The notes beneath the pieces were generated by a model. That model made no database searches, had not been told where the DNA came from, and worked only from the letters and a program-made list of their open reading frames with translations. A program made the position numbers and the translations under genes. Shown here in pieces: positions 54,624-62,976 of a DNA stretch of 64,000 nucleotides (positions are counted from its first letter, which is position 1; each line of letters begins with the position of its first letter). The DNA is from Ferrimonas balearica. Lineage in GTDB: Bacteria; Pseudomonadota; Gammaproteobacteria; Enterobacterales; Shewanellaceae. Location: contig NZ_JAHVHV010000001.1 of the NCBI RefSeq assembly GCF_019802085.1, positions 744,001 through 808,000 of the forward strand, written 5' to 3'.

Positions 54624-56078
54624 ATGTCTCAAACTGCGCGACCGGCCATGCCGGACGCCCTGGTGCTGCTCGCCCTGGTGGCGCTGCTGGCCTGGGGCGT
54701 AACCCACTGGGTGCCCGCCGGTCAGTTTCTGCTGAGCGGTGAGGGGGGCGAGCGCCAGCTGGTGCCCGGCAGCTTCCGGGTGGTCGAGTCCCACTCGCCG
54801 GTGCCCCTGTTTGCCGAACAGGGCCAGATGGGGCTGGCCAATCTGCTGTTCGAAGGCCTGGTGGCCGGCTCCAAGTGGGGCAGTGCCGTCGGTGTCGCCG
54901 CCTTCCTGCTGGTGGTGGGCGGGGCCTTCGGCATCCTGTTGGGCTCCGGCAGCCTGGACCGGGCCATACTGGCCGCCATCGGACGGGCGACCCGAGGCCA
55001 GGATCTGGTGCTGCCGGGGCTGTTTTTTCTGTTCTCCCTGGCCGGGGCGGTGTTCGGCATGGGGGAGGAGGCGATCGCGTTTTGTCTTATCCTGGTGCCC
55101 ACCCTGGTGCGCCTGGGCTACGACAGCCTAAGCGCCGTGGCCTGCTGCTACCTGGCCACCCAGCTGGGCTTTGCCGCCAGCTGGATGAACCCCTTCAGCG
55201 TGGCCCTGGCCCAGGGGATCGCCGCGGTACCGCTGCTCAGCGGCGCGCCCCTGCGCCTGGCGCTCTGGGCCGGACTCACCGCCCTGGGGATGGCCTTCGT
55301 CTGGCGTCATGGCCGCCGCGTCCGGGCCCACCCCGAGGCCTCTCCCACCTACCACAGCGACCGCCACTGGCGGGAGCGGGCCCAGGCCCAGTCGGTGGCG
55401 CCACTGAGCCACTGGGACCGGCTTATCCTGCTGCTGACCGCATTGGGGCTGGCCTGGGTGTGCTGGGGGGTGATGGCCCGGGGCTACTACCTGCCGCAAA
55501 TTGCCGCCCAGTTCTTCGCCCTGGCCCTGGTGGTGGGGGTGGTGGCCCGGCTCGGCGGTCTTTTTCCAAGCCTCAACGATCTCTCCCGACACTTCAGTGA
55601 GGGGGCAGCGGCCCTGGTACCGGCGGTGCTGGTGGTGGCCCTGGCCAAGGGGGTGGTGCTGGTGCTCGGCGGCGACGACCCCGGGGCGCCGTCGGTGCTC
55701 AACACCCTGCTTAATGGCGCCGGCAACGCCTTTGGCGATTTGGGCCAGGCCAGCGCCGCGGCGCTGATGTTCTGGTTCCAGTCCGCCTTCAACCTGCTGG
55801 TCAGCTCCGGCTCCGGCCAGGCGGCGCTGACCATGCCGCTGATGGCCCCCCTGTCGGATCTCCTGGGCCTGACCCGCCAGGTGGCTGTGCTGGCCTTCCA
55901 ACTGGGGGATGGGCTGACCAACGTGCTGATCCCCACCTCCGCCGCCCTGGTGGGTTGCCTGGGGGTGGCCAGGGTGAGCTGGGGCGTTTGGGTGCGCTTC
56001 GTCGGGGGCTTTATGCTGATGGTAATGCTGCTGGCCACCGCCGTGGTGATGGCCGCGGCCGTAATGGGATACCAATGA
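54624..56078 (+). CDS. YfcC-family inner-membrane transporter
   Basis: A 484-residue membrane protein with about twelve helices of the YfcC/DcuC-like (C4-dicarboxylate or basic amino-acid carrier) family: GAFGILLGSGSLDRAILA, AGAVFGMGEEAIAFCLILVP, ATQLGFAASWMNPFSVALAQ, SSGSGQAALTMPLMAPL and GLTNVLIPTSAAL are the conserved blocks. YfcC is annotated as a putative basic amino-acid antiporter. The context suggests uptake of beta-Asp-Arg or another isoaspartyl dipeptide into the cytoplasm. AAGGA precedes the ATG at 54624; its stop overlaps the next start (ATGA). Confidence 0.87.
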   Translation: MSQTARPAMPDALVLLALVALLAWGVTHWVPAGQFLLSGEGGERQLVPGSFRVVESHSPVPLFAEQGQMGLANLLFEGLVAGSKWGSAVGVAAFLLVVGGAFGILLGSGSLDRAILAAIGRATRGQDLVLPGLFFLFSLAGAVFGMGEEAIAFCLILVPTLVRLGYDSLSAVACCYLATQLGFAASWMNPFSVALAQGIAAVPLLSGAPLRLALWAGLTALGMAFVWRHGRRVRAHPEASPTYHSDRHWRERAQAQSVAPLSHWDRLILLLTALGLAWVCWGVMARGYYLPQIAAQFFALALVVGVVARLGGLFPSLNDLSRHFSEGAAALVPAVLVVALAKGVVLVLGGDDPGAPSVLNTLLNGAGNAFGDLGQASAAALMFWFQSAFNLLVSSGSGQAALTMPLMAPLSDLLGLTRQVAVLAFQLGDGLTNVLIPTSAALVGCLGVARVSWGVWVRFVGGFMLMVMLLATAVVMAAAVMGYQ

Positions 56079-57244
56079 TGATCACCTTGATTAAACAGGC
56101 ACAAACCTACGCCCCGACACCTCAGGGGCGCTGCGACATCGCCCTGGCGGGGGAGCGGATCCTGGCGATGGGGCCGGAACTGACACTCGATACCAACCTG
56201 CCCCACGAGGTGGTGGACGGCCAGGATACCCTGGCCTGCCCGGGCTTTATCGACTCGCTGGTGCACATTACCGGTGGCGGCGGGGAGGGGGGCTTTCACA
56301 CCCGCACCCCGGCCATGGGGATCACCGAGGCCACCCTGGCGGGGGTGAGCACCGTGGTGGGGGCCCTGGGCACCGACGCCACCAGCCGCACCCTGCCGGA
56401 TCTGCTGGCCAAGTGTTATGCCCTGCGCAACCTGGGGCTGGGCTGTTACGTCTACACTGGCGGCTACCAGGTGCCGGTCAAAACCCTGCTGGGGGACATC
56501 ACCGACGACATCCTGCTGCTGGGCCCCTGCATCGGGGTGGGGGAGGTGGCCATCGCCGATCACCGAAGCAGTCACCCCAGCGCCCATGAGCTGGTTCGCC
56601 TGGCCAGCCAGGCCCGCAATGGCGGCCTGTTGGCGGGCAAGGGAGGCGTGGTCTCCATCCACCTGGGGGACGACCCCACCGGCCTGGACTGGCTGCACCG
56701 GGTGGTGAGCGACAGCAACCTGCCTATAAGCCAGTTCTACCCCACCCACGTCAATCGCAGCGAAGCGGTGTTCAATGCTGCTTTGCGCTACGGCCAGGCC
56801 GGCGGCTGGGTGGACATCACCACCAGCACCACCGAGGAGCTGCTGGCCCAGGGGGAGGTGGCGGCGGCCAAAGCCCTGGCACGTTTGCTGGGGGCCGGAG
56901 TGGCGTCGGCGCAGATCACCTTCAGCTCCGACGGCAACGCCAGCCTGCCCCGATTCGATGAGGCGGGGCGGTTGCAGGGGCTGCAGGTGGGGCGGGTGGC
57001 CAGCCTGCACCAGGCGGTGCGCTCGGCGATATTGGAGGAGGGGGTCGCAACGGAACAGGCCCTGGCCTGTGTCACCGCCAACCCGGCGCAGATCCTGGGG
57101 CTGTCGGATCGGGGCACCCTGGCGTTGGGCCAGCGGGCGGATCTTCTGCTGTTGGATGCCCAGAGTCTGGCGGTAAGGGATCTGTGGTGTGGCGGCAAGC
57201 GGATGGTGTCAGAGGGCTCGGCCCGGGTGACCGAGCCCTTCTAA
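56075..57244 (+). CDS. iadA: Isoaspartyl dipeptidase (IadA-type amidohydrolase)
   Basis: A 389-residue amidohydrolase, as E. coli IadA (390). Ligands comparable to IadA are His64, His196 (VSIHLGDD), His225 (YPTHVNRS) and Asp286 (FSSDGNAS). The first His of the usual HxH is Leu62 (GFIDSLVHITGGGGEGG), and the carboxylated Lys position is Glu157 (GVGEVAIADHRSS), so metal binding differs from E. coli IadA. It should cleave beta-Asp-Xaa dipeptides; with the S51 peptidase nearby, beta-Asp-Arg from cyanophycin is the favoured substrate. Start overlaps the transporter stop (ATGA). Confidence 0.87.
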   Translation: MMITLIKQAQTYAPTPQGRCDIALAGERILAMGPELTLDTNLPHEVVDGQDTLACPGFIDSLVHITGGGGEGGFHTRTPAMGITEATLAGVSTVVGALGTDATSRTLPDLLAKCYALRNLGLGCYVYTGGYQVPVKTLLGDITDDILLLGPCIGVGEVAIADHRSSHPSAHELVRLASQARNGGLLAGKGGVVSIHLGDDPTGLDWLHRVVSDSNLPISQFYPTHVNRSEAVFNAALRYGQAGGWVDITTSTTEELLAQGEVAAAKALARLLGAGVASAQITFSSDGNASLPRFDEAGRLQGLQVGRVASLHQAVRSAILEEGVATEQALACVTANPAQILGLSDRGTLALGQRADLLLLDAQSLAVRDLWCGGKRMVSEGSARVTEPF

Positions 57245-57248
57245 GGCG

Positions 57249-58337
57249 TCAGGGGATGAGCACAATCTTGCCCACGTGCCCCTTGGCCAGAAACACCTCC
57301 TGGGCCTGGCGAATCTCTGCCAGGGGGAAGCGCTCGGCCACCAGGGGGGCGATCTCGCCGTTTTCGATGTAGCGCACCAGGTTCTCAAAGACGCGGCGGG
57401 GCTGGTAGGTGCAGCCGAAGAAGGTGAGATCCTTAAGGTAGAGGGTGCGCACATCCAGCTCCACCAGGGGGCCGGCCACGGCGCCGGCCACCGCGTAGCG
57501 GCCGCGGGGGGCCAGCAGGTTCAGCCACTCACCCCAGCTGGGGCCCGCCACCAGATCGAGGATCACATCCACGCTGTCGGCGCCCAGCACCGCCATGGGG
57601 TCATCCTGGCGATCCAGCACCTTCTCGGCCCCCAGGGCCTTCAACGCCTCGGCCTTGCTGGCGCTGGAGAGGGCGTAGATCACCGCCCCGCGGCGCTTGG
57701 CCAGCTGAATGGCCGCCGAACCCACGCCACCGGAGGCGCCGGTGATCAGCACCCGGTCCCCGGGGCCCACGCCGGCCCGATCCACCATGTTCTCGGCGGT
57801 GGAGTAGGCGCAGGGGAAGCTCGCCAGCTCGGCGTCCGTGAGGCTGGATTGCACCGCAAAGGCCTCGCTGGAGGCCACCTTAGCGTACTGGGCGAAAGCG
57901 CCGTCGCACTCGGATCCGAAGGTGATAAAGCCGCTGGGGCCGGCCATTGGGGACTCGTGCATGGGGCGCACCAGCACCCGCTCGCCGATGCGCCCGGCAT
58001 CGACGCCGTCACCCACCGCCACGATGTGACCACAGCAGTCCGCCCCCTGGATGCGGGGAAAGTGCAGCGGCTCGCCGGACCAACTGGCGTCTTCGTCGTC
58101 CAGCTGATCAAAGCCCTGCTGGCCGCCGTCGTTGGTCTGGCCGCTGATCGACTTGGAGTACCAGCCGATGCGGGTGTTGATGTCGGTGTTGTTGATGGCT
58201 GCGGCGGCCACCTGGATCAGCACCTCGCCGGCGCCCAGGGTGGGCAGCGCCAGGTCCTGGCGGTAGACCAGGGTGTCCAGGCCGCCGTGGCCGGTCAGCT
58301 GCACGCCCTGCATGGTGTGAGGCAGAGAGGAAACCAT
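57249..58337 (-). CDS. Medium-chain dehydrogenase/quinone reductase-like protein
   Basis: A 362-residue MDR protein: GroES-like N-terminal domain with INNTDINTRIGWYS, FPRIQGADCCGHIVAVGDGV, then the Rossmann motif ITGASGGVGSAAIQLAKRRG and the ending LAKGHVGKIVLIP. The catalytic zinc pattern is not clear, so a quinone reductase/crotonyl-type activity is as likely as alcohol oxidation. AGGAG precedes the ATG at 58337. Divergent from the LysR gene at 58453, its probable regulator. It converges with iadA with a 4-bp gap. Confidence 0.82.
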   Translation of the reverse strand: MVSSLPHTMQGVQLTGHGGLDTLVYRQDLALPTLGAGEVLIQVAAAAINNTDINTRIGWYSKSISGQTNDGGQQGFDQLDDEDASWSGEPLHFPRIQGADCCGHIVAVGDGVDAGRIGERVLVRPMHESPMAGPSGFITFGSECDGAFAQYAKVASSEAFAVQSSLTDAELASFPCAYSTAENMVDRAGVGPGDRVLITGASGGVGSAAIQLAKRRGAVIYALSSASKAEALKALGAEKVLDRQDDPMAVLGADSVDVILDLVAGPSWGEWLNLLAPRGRYAVAGAVAGPLVELDVRTLYLKDLTFFGCTYQPRRVFENLVRYIENGEIAPLVAERFPLAEIRQAQEVFLAKGHVGKIVLIP

Positions 58338-58414
58338 GATGTCGCTCCTGTGTGGAAGGGGAGGCCTAAATCGTGGACAGCACGCTACGGGATCCCTTAA
58401 GGTTCAGGCAAACG

Positions 58415-58424
58415 AAATTAATTT
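58415..58424. promoter_or_regulatory. AT-rich palindrome in the MDR/LysR divergent region
   Basis: AAATTAATTT is a perfect 10-bp palindrome in the 115-bp region between the divergent starts, the only such feature there; a candidate LysR site on position alone. Confidence 0.25.
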
Positions 58425-58452
58425 TTGTCTAAATCAAAAAAACTGAATCATC

Positions 58453-59334
58453 ATGTCGGATATCCTGAATCCCGGCGGGGCGCCGCCGCTGGACCTGGAA
58501 CTGCTGCGCACCTTTTTGGCGGTGATCCAGGCCGGCGAGCTCAAACAGGCCGCCCAGACGGTGAATCGCTCCCAGGCGGCGGTGAGCATGCAGTTGAAGC
58601 GGCTGGAGGCCCAGCTGGGGGTGCGCCTGATGGTGCGCTCCAACCAGGGCATTCGCCTGACCGAAGCCGGCAGCACCCTTCAAGGCTACGCCGAGCAGCT
58701 GTTTCGGCTCAATGCCGCCACCTGGTCCGCCATCACCCAGCCGGTGCAGGGGGGCACCCTGCGCTGCGGCATTCCCACCGACTACGCCCAGGCCTTTGTC
58801 CGCGATGTCATCCCCGAGCTGCAGGCCGACTGGCCCCAGCTGGAGTGTCGACTGGTGTGTGCCCCCAGTCGACGCTTGAAGGAGCAGCTGGCCCTGGGTC
58901 AACTGGACATCGCCATCGTTTCCGATGAGGCCGGTGTGGCCGGGGCCCTGTGGCAGGAGCGGCTGCTTTGGGTGGGGCCGAAAAGCGGCGCCCTGGCTGC
59001 GCGGCGGCCTCTGCCAGTGGCAGTGCTGGAGGCCGATTGTTTGGTGGCGGACTGGGCCCGGGAGGATCTCGACGCCCTGGACCTGCCCTGGCAGGCGGTG
59101 ATCCGAAGCCCGGTGCTGGAGAACCTGGCGGCCATGGTCAGTGCCGGCCAGGCGTTGGCCCTGCTGCCCGAGTCTTTGGTGTGCCGGCGGCGCATGGCGC
59201 CTTTAGGGCCTCCCTTCCCACAAAAACGGGCGCTGGCGATGCGCCTGGTCCACAGTCCGGATCTGGCGCCGGAAACCGCCTTGCGGCTCAGTCGCAGCCT
59301 GAAGGCCGCGGCCCTGAACCTGCAGCTGGACTGA
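58453..59334 (+). CDS. LysR-family transcriptional regulator
   Basis: A 293-residue regulator. The N-terminal helix-turn-helix is LELLRTFLAVIQAGELKQAA then VNRSQAAVSMQLKRLEAQLG (residues about 17-60), followed by the substrate-binding-like effector domain starting GTLRCGIPTDYAQ. It is divergent from the MDR gene at 58337 and is likely its regulator; control of the nearby porin or amidohydrolase genes is also possible. No strong ribosome site precedes the ATG. It converges with the porin gene, with 3 bp between stops. Confidence 0.86.
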   Translation: MSDILNPGGAPPLDLELLRTFLAVIQAGELKQAAQTVNRSQAAVSMQLKRLEAQLGVRLMVRSNQGIRLTEAGSTLQGYAEQLFRLNAATWSAITQPVQGGTLRCGIPTDYAQAFVRDVIPELQADWPQLECRLVCAPSRRLKEQLALGQLDIAIVSDEAGVAGALWQERLLWVGPKSGALAARRPLPVAVLEADCLVADWAREDLDALDLPWQAVIRSPVLENLAAMVSAGQALALLPESLVCRRRMAPLGPPFPQKRALAMRLVHSPDLAPETALRLSRSLKAAALNLQLD

Positions 59335-59337
59335 CGC

Positions 59338-60519
59338 TCAGTAGAACACCCGCCCCCGCAGGCCGTACATCACCACCGAGCTCTCTCCCGGATTCAGGGC
59401 CGGGTTCTGGATGACCTGCAGATCCGGGGTCAGCTCCAGGTAGGGCAGGGGTTTGAACAGGAAGAACAGCTCCCAGGTCCACTGGTCGTCCGCGCCGGGC
59501 ACCTCGGCCCAGTTGACCGCTGCCCCCAGGGTGCTGCCCTCCACCAGGCCGTAGTAGCCGGTGCCCAGGCTGACCGACTTCTCCGCCAGCGTGCCGGCGT
59601 CCTCGCTGAACCCGGCCCGGACAAAGGGCAGCCAGGACCCCAGCTGGGTGGAGGCGGAGAGGTTCAGCCCCCGGCCTTCGTTGGTGCCCTGCATCTCACT
59701 TTCATCCGCGTGCCAGAGGCTCAGGTGGACGTTGTTGACGTAGATCTGGCTCTGATCCGAGGTCCAGCCCAGCTCCACACTGGAGAAGTAGCGGTTGTCG
59801 GAGAAGAAGGTCTCGACCCCTTTCCAGGGCTCGGTGGGGTCGGACTCCATGTCGGTCAACCCGGCGATGAGAAACCAGTTCTCCCCCAGCATGGTGGCCC
59901 CGGCCACCCCCAGGGTGGCGTCCCCGGGCAGGGCCACCGTGGTGGTGCCGGTGCTGAAGGCGAAGTTCATAAAGCCGCTCCAGGGGCTGGCCAGGGCGTA
60001 GACGTCGAAGTAGTCGGTGGCGTCGAGAAAGCCCGCCACCAGGGTCGCGCGACCGCCAGAGAGGCGCTGCTTCCAATAGAGGTTGGTCAGCCGGCCCTTC
60101 TGATCGCTGAACGGCGGCGTCACCAGTCCCAGGCCCCCCACCCCGAACTCGAAGTCTTTCACCGCGGTGTCGGTGTAGGCGTGGCGGTGTTCCAGTTTCC
60201 ACACCAGAGAGCCACTGTTGGCCTCCCCCCGGTTGACCAGCGCCCAGCTGCCGTAGAAACGTGCCATGGCACCGGCGGCGTTGTCGTCCGCCCCGGGCAG
60301 GCTGTCGCTGGCCCACAGGGCCACGGCGGAGTAATCGAACCCCAGGCTGAGGCCCCGCTGTGCCCAGCGCTCCTTATGGGGCACCGGGTGGCGCTTCTTA
60401 TCCTCCTCCAGCTGGTTGTCCACCGCATCGGGTCCGCCGAAGCGGGCGTTGCTGTCAGCTTCGGCGGCCATCAAGGGCACGGCGGCCAGCTGCAGCGCCA
60501 GGGGCGCAAGACGAATCAT
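59338..60519 (-). CDS. OprB-type carbohydrate porin
   Basis: A 393-residue exported barrel: signal peptide about 1-19 (MIRLAPL...PLMAA|EA), a charged N-terminal stretch, then RGLSLGFDYSAVALWASDS, LEHRHAYTD and the C-terminal block GPxL-type ELTPDLQVIQNPALNPGESS ending GLRGRVFY, the OprB signature end. OprB porins form outer-membrane channels for sugars and other small solutes. GAGGAG precedes the ATG at 60519, which overlaps the stop of the amidohydrolase gene by ATGA, so the two form an operon. Confidence 0.82.
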   Translation of the reverse strand: MIRLAPLALQLAAVPLMAAEADSNARFGGPDAVDNQLEEDKKRHPVPHKERWAQRGLSLGFDYSAVALWASDSLPGADDNAAGAMARFYGSWALVNRGEANSGSLVWKLEHRHAYTDTAVKDFEFGVGGLGLVTPPFSDQKGRLTNLYWKQRLSGGRATLVAGFLDATDYFDVYALASPWSGFMNFAFSTGTTTVALPGDATLGVAGATMLGENWFLIAGLTDMESDPTEPWKGVETFFSDNRYFSSVELGWTSDQSQIYVNNVHLSLWHADESEMQGTNEGRGLNLSASTQLGSWLPFVRAGFSEDAGTLAEKSVSLGTGYYGLVEGSTLGAAVNWAEVPGADDQWTWELFFLFKPLPYLELTPDLQVIQNPALNPGESSVVMYGLRGRVFY

Positions 60520-62288
60520 GGGTGGGACTCCTCGTGGTCGTGGATGCACTGGAACAGGTGGGCCATCCGGGGATCCTCGTGGGCGAACAGGTGGTGGGGG
60601 TCGAAGGGGGTCGGTCGGCGGGCCTGTACATCCGGGTTCAGGGCACTGTCATCCAGATCCAGCGCCGGTGGGTTGGTCTTGATGGTGTAGGTCTCCAGCC
60701 AGGCTTCGGCGGAGATGGGCTCGAAGCGGCCGGTCTCCTGCGTGGGGAAGCGGATGGGCTGGCCGGGGTAGAGGTCCGCCTGCACCTGGCTGTCCTTCAC
60801 CACCCAGACGCCGTTGACCAGCACGTGGGGGATCCCGGTGGAGGGCAGGCCGTTGCTGCCGGTCTTGTAGGTGGCGTGCTCGGTGACCGTGTCGGCATCG
60901 AAGATCACGATGTCCGCCACCATCCCCTCCTGCAAACGCCCCCGCTCCTGCATCGCTTTGAGGCCGGTGTCCCCCAGGTGCTTGGCGCTCCAGTAGCTGA
61001 GCTGGCTTAGGGTGTGCATCAGCGGCACGCCGTTCTCCCGGGCGATGCGCAGGGTGGCGGCGTGGGTGCCGGCGGCCCGGGGGTGTCCGGCGTAGGCCTC
61101 GTAGGGCGCCTCCCACTCCAGTCGGTTGCCCTCCACATCCAGCCCGGGCATGCCGTCCCCGGCCACCACGAAATGTTCCACCTTGGTCCACATCGGCAGC
61201 CACTGCTTGCGTGGCGGGCTGTAGGCAATCAGGGTGCGGCCGGGCTCTTCGGACTGGAACTTGAGAAACTCATCCTTGGTGACGAAGCGGTCCAGCTGGG
61301 GATCGTAGATGGTCTCCTCGTACTTGTAGCCCATCGCCTGCTCCCAGGTTTCCGGCGCGACGATGCTGGCGCCGTAGTTGCCGGAGCCGGCGATCCAAAG
61401 GTAGTAGGTGGCCCAGACGTTGTGCCCCTGGGCCCGGGCCAGGGCCAGCTTCTCCTGGTTCTCCCACCAGCCGTAGTCGTTGTCGTGGTGGATCTGCAGG
61501 GGTGCCTTCAGCACCATGGCGTTGATCAGCACCTCGTTGACTCCGGTGGGGGCCTCGGTGGGGGTGGCGGCGCTGGGGTGGAAGCGGTGGTGCACCGCGG
61601 TCAGCCGGCCGTAGCGGGCCGCCGCCCGCTGGGCCTCGAGCATCTCGTAGGTGGTGATCCCCTTCTGGGCATAACCGATGGTGGAGCCCACGCCGATGGC
61701 GCCCTGGCGCAGCCCCTCATCGAGGATGGCGGTGACCTGGTTGATCTGCTCGACGCTGGAGCGGCTGGTGGACCAGCCGTTCACCCCATCCTCGGCGGCC
61801 TGGGCCCGGTAGTCGAAAAAGTAGGGCATGGTGACGTTCGGGCCTTCCAGGGCCAGGCCGTCGTGCACCCGCATGCGGGCAAACTCCTGGCCCACCACGG
61901 TGCCGAAGTTGGCCTGGGTGTTGCCCGTGCGGTGGGCGTACCACTGGTCGATGTTGAGCGCCCCCACCTCGAAGTCCATCTGGGTGGTGACCCCGTCCCG
62001 CAGGTTGACCTTGATCCCCCAGGGGCCCAGGCCGTGCTGCTCGGTGTCGATAAAGCCCGGGGCCACCACCAGGCCGCTGGCATCGATGGTCTGCGCGCCC
62101 TCGATGGGCTGCTCGGTGATAAGGGCGATCCGCCCGTCGCGCACCCCCAGGTTCCGCACCCCATCGAACTGGGTTTCCGGGTCCATCACCCGGCCGTTCA
62201 AGATCACCAGGTCGAAGGGCTCGGCAGCGGGAAGGGAAGGGGCGAACAGGGCGCCCAGCAGCAGGGCCGGGCAGAGCAGGCGGGCCAT
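60516..62288 (-). CDS. Exported amidohydrolase, N-acyl-D-amino-acid deacylase family
   Basis: A 590-residue amidohydrolase of the D-aminoacylase-like group with a signal peptide (about 1-22, ending SLPAA|EP), so periplasmic. The first beta-sandwich is DLVILNGRVMDPETQFDG; the metal motif is VVAPGFIDTEQHGLG, where the first His of HxH is Glu83 and only His85 remains; later blocks are QIHHDNDY and HPRAAGTHAATLR. Substrates of the family are N-acyl-D-amino acids or other amides; the true one is unknown. A ribosome site GGAGATCTCC precedes the ATG. Followed by the porin gene with a 4-bp overlap, which suggests uptake and processing of one compound. Confidence 0.82.
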   Translation of the reverse strand: MARLLCPALLLGALFAPSLPAAEPFDLVILNGRVMDPETQFDGVRNLGVRDGRIALITEQPIEGAQTIDASGLVVAPGFIDTEQHGLGPWGIKVNLRDGVTTQMDFEVGALNIDQWYAHRTGNTQANFGTVVGQEFARMRVHDGLALEGPNVTMPYFFDYRAQAAEDGVNGWSTSRSSVEQINQVTAILDEGLRQGAIGVGSTIGYAQKGITTYEMLEAQRAAARYGRLTAVHHRFHPSAATPTEAPTGVNEVLINAMVLKAPLQIHHDNDYGWWENQEKLALARAQGHNVWATYYLWIAGSGNYGASIVAPETWEQAMGYKYEETIYDPQLDRFVTKDEFLKFQSEEPGRTLIAYSPPRKQWLPMWTKVEHFVVAGDGMPGLDVEGNRLEWEAPYEAYAGHPRAAGTHAATLRIARENGVPLMHTLSQLSYWSAKHLGDTGLKAMQERGRLQEGMVADIVIFDADTVTEHATYKTGSNGLPSTGIPHVLVNGVWVVKDSQVQADLYPGQPIRFPTQETGRFEPISAEAWLETYTIKTNPPALDLDDSALNPDVQARRPTPFDPHHLFAHEDPRMAHLFQCIHDHEESHP

Positions 62289-62421
62289 GGGAGATCTCCA
62301 GCGAATGGGAAAGCCCTTAAAGAATAGAAGGCTAGAGGGGATTGTCCGGTCGATGAAAGGGGCGGGGCCAGAGTTCGGTCTAGGCTAGGAGTGACTTTCC
62401 CTTGGACCACAGGATGACCCC

Positions 62422-62961
62422 ATGACCGACTTCACCCTCTACGATGCCGACACCGCTCCCGAGGCCAGCCGGCCCCTGCTGGCCGCCTCCCAAAAGGCCT
62501 TTGGCATGATCCCCAACCTCCACGCCGTGATGGCGGAGTCGCCCCAGCTGCTGGAGGCCTACCAGCGGGTGCACCAGCTGTTTACCGAGTCCGGGCTGGA
62601 CGCGGCGGAGCTGACCGTGGTGTGGCAGACCATCAACGGCTTCCACCACTGCCACTACTGTCTGCCCGCCCACACCGCCATCGCCCATAGCATGAAGGTG
62701 GACAGCGCGGTGATCGAGTCTTTGAAGACGGGTACGGCGCTGCCGGATCCCAAGCTGCAGATCCTGCACGACACCACCCTGGCCCTGGTGCGGGACCGGG
62801 GGCAGTTGAGCGAGGCCCAGCAGGCGGCCTTCTTCGCGGCCGGTTATGGCAATCGCCATCTGCTGGCCATCGTGCTGGGGATAAGCCAGAAGGTGATGAG
62901 CAACTTCACCAACCACCTGGCCCAGACGCCGGTGGATAAGCCCTTTGAGAAGTTCATCTGA
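62422..62961 (+). CDS. Carboxymuconolactone decarboxylase (AhpD-like) family protein, copy 2
   Basis: A 179-residue paralogue of the protein at 3178-3729: same length class, Cys77-His-Tyr-Cys80 and His84 (HCHYCLPAHT), shared FGMIPNL, LTVVWQTIN and AQTPVDKPFEKF-type ending. The residue before the first Cys is His here and Glu in copy 1. Likely a thiol-peroxidase-type or decarboxylase-like enzyme in the cytoplasm. AGGAT precedes the ATG. It is divergent from the amidohydrolase gene and convergent with the barrel gene. Confidence 0.82.
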   Translation: MTDFTLYDADTAPEASRPLLAASQKAFGMIPNLHAVMAESPQLLEAYQRVHQLFTESGLDAAELTVVWQTINGFHHCHYCLPAHTAIAHSMKVDSAVIESLKTGTALPDPKLQILHDTTLALVRDRGQLSEAQQAAFFAAGYGNRHLLAIVLGISQKVMSNFTNHLAQTPVDKPFEKFI

Positions 62962-62976
62962 GGCCGAGCGCGGGGC

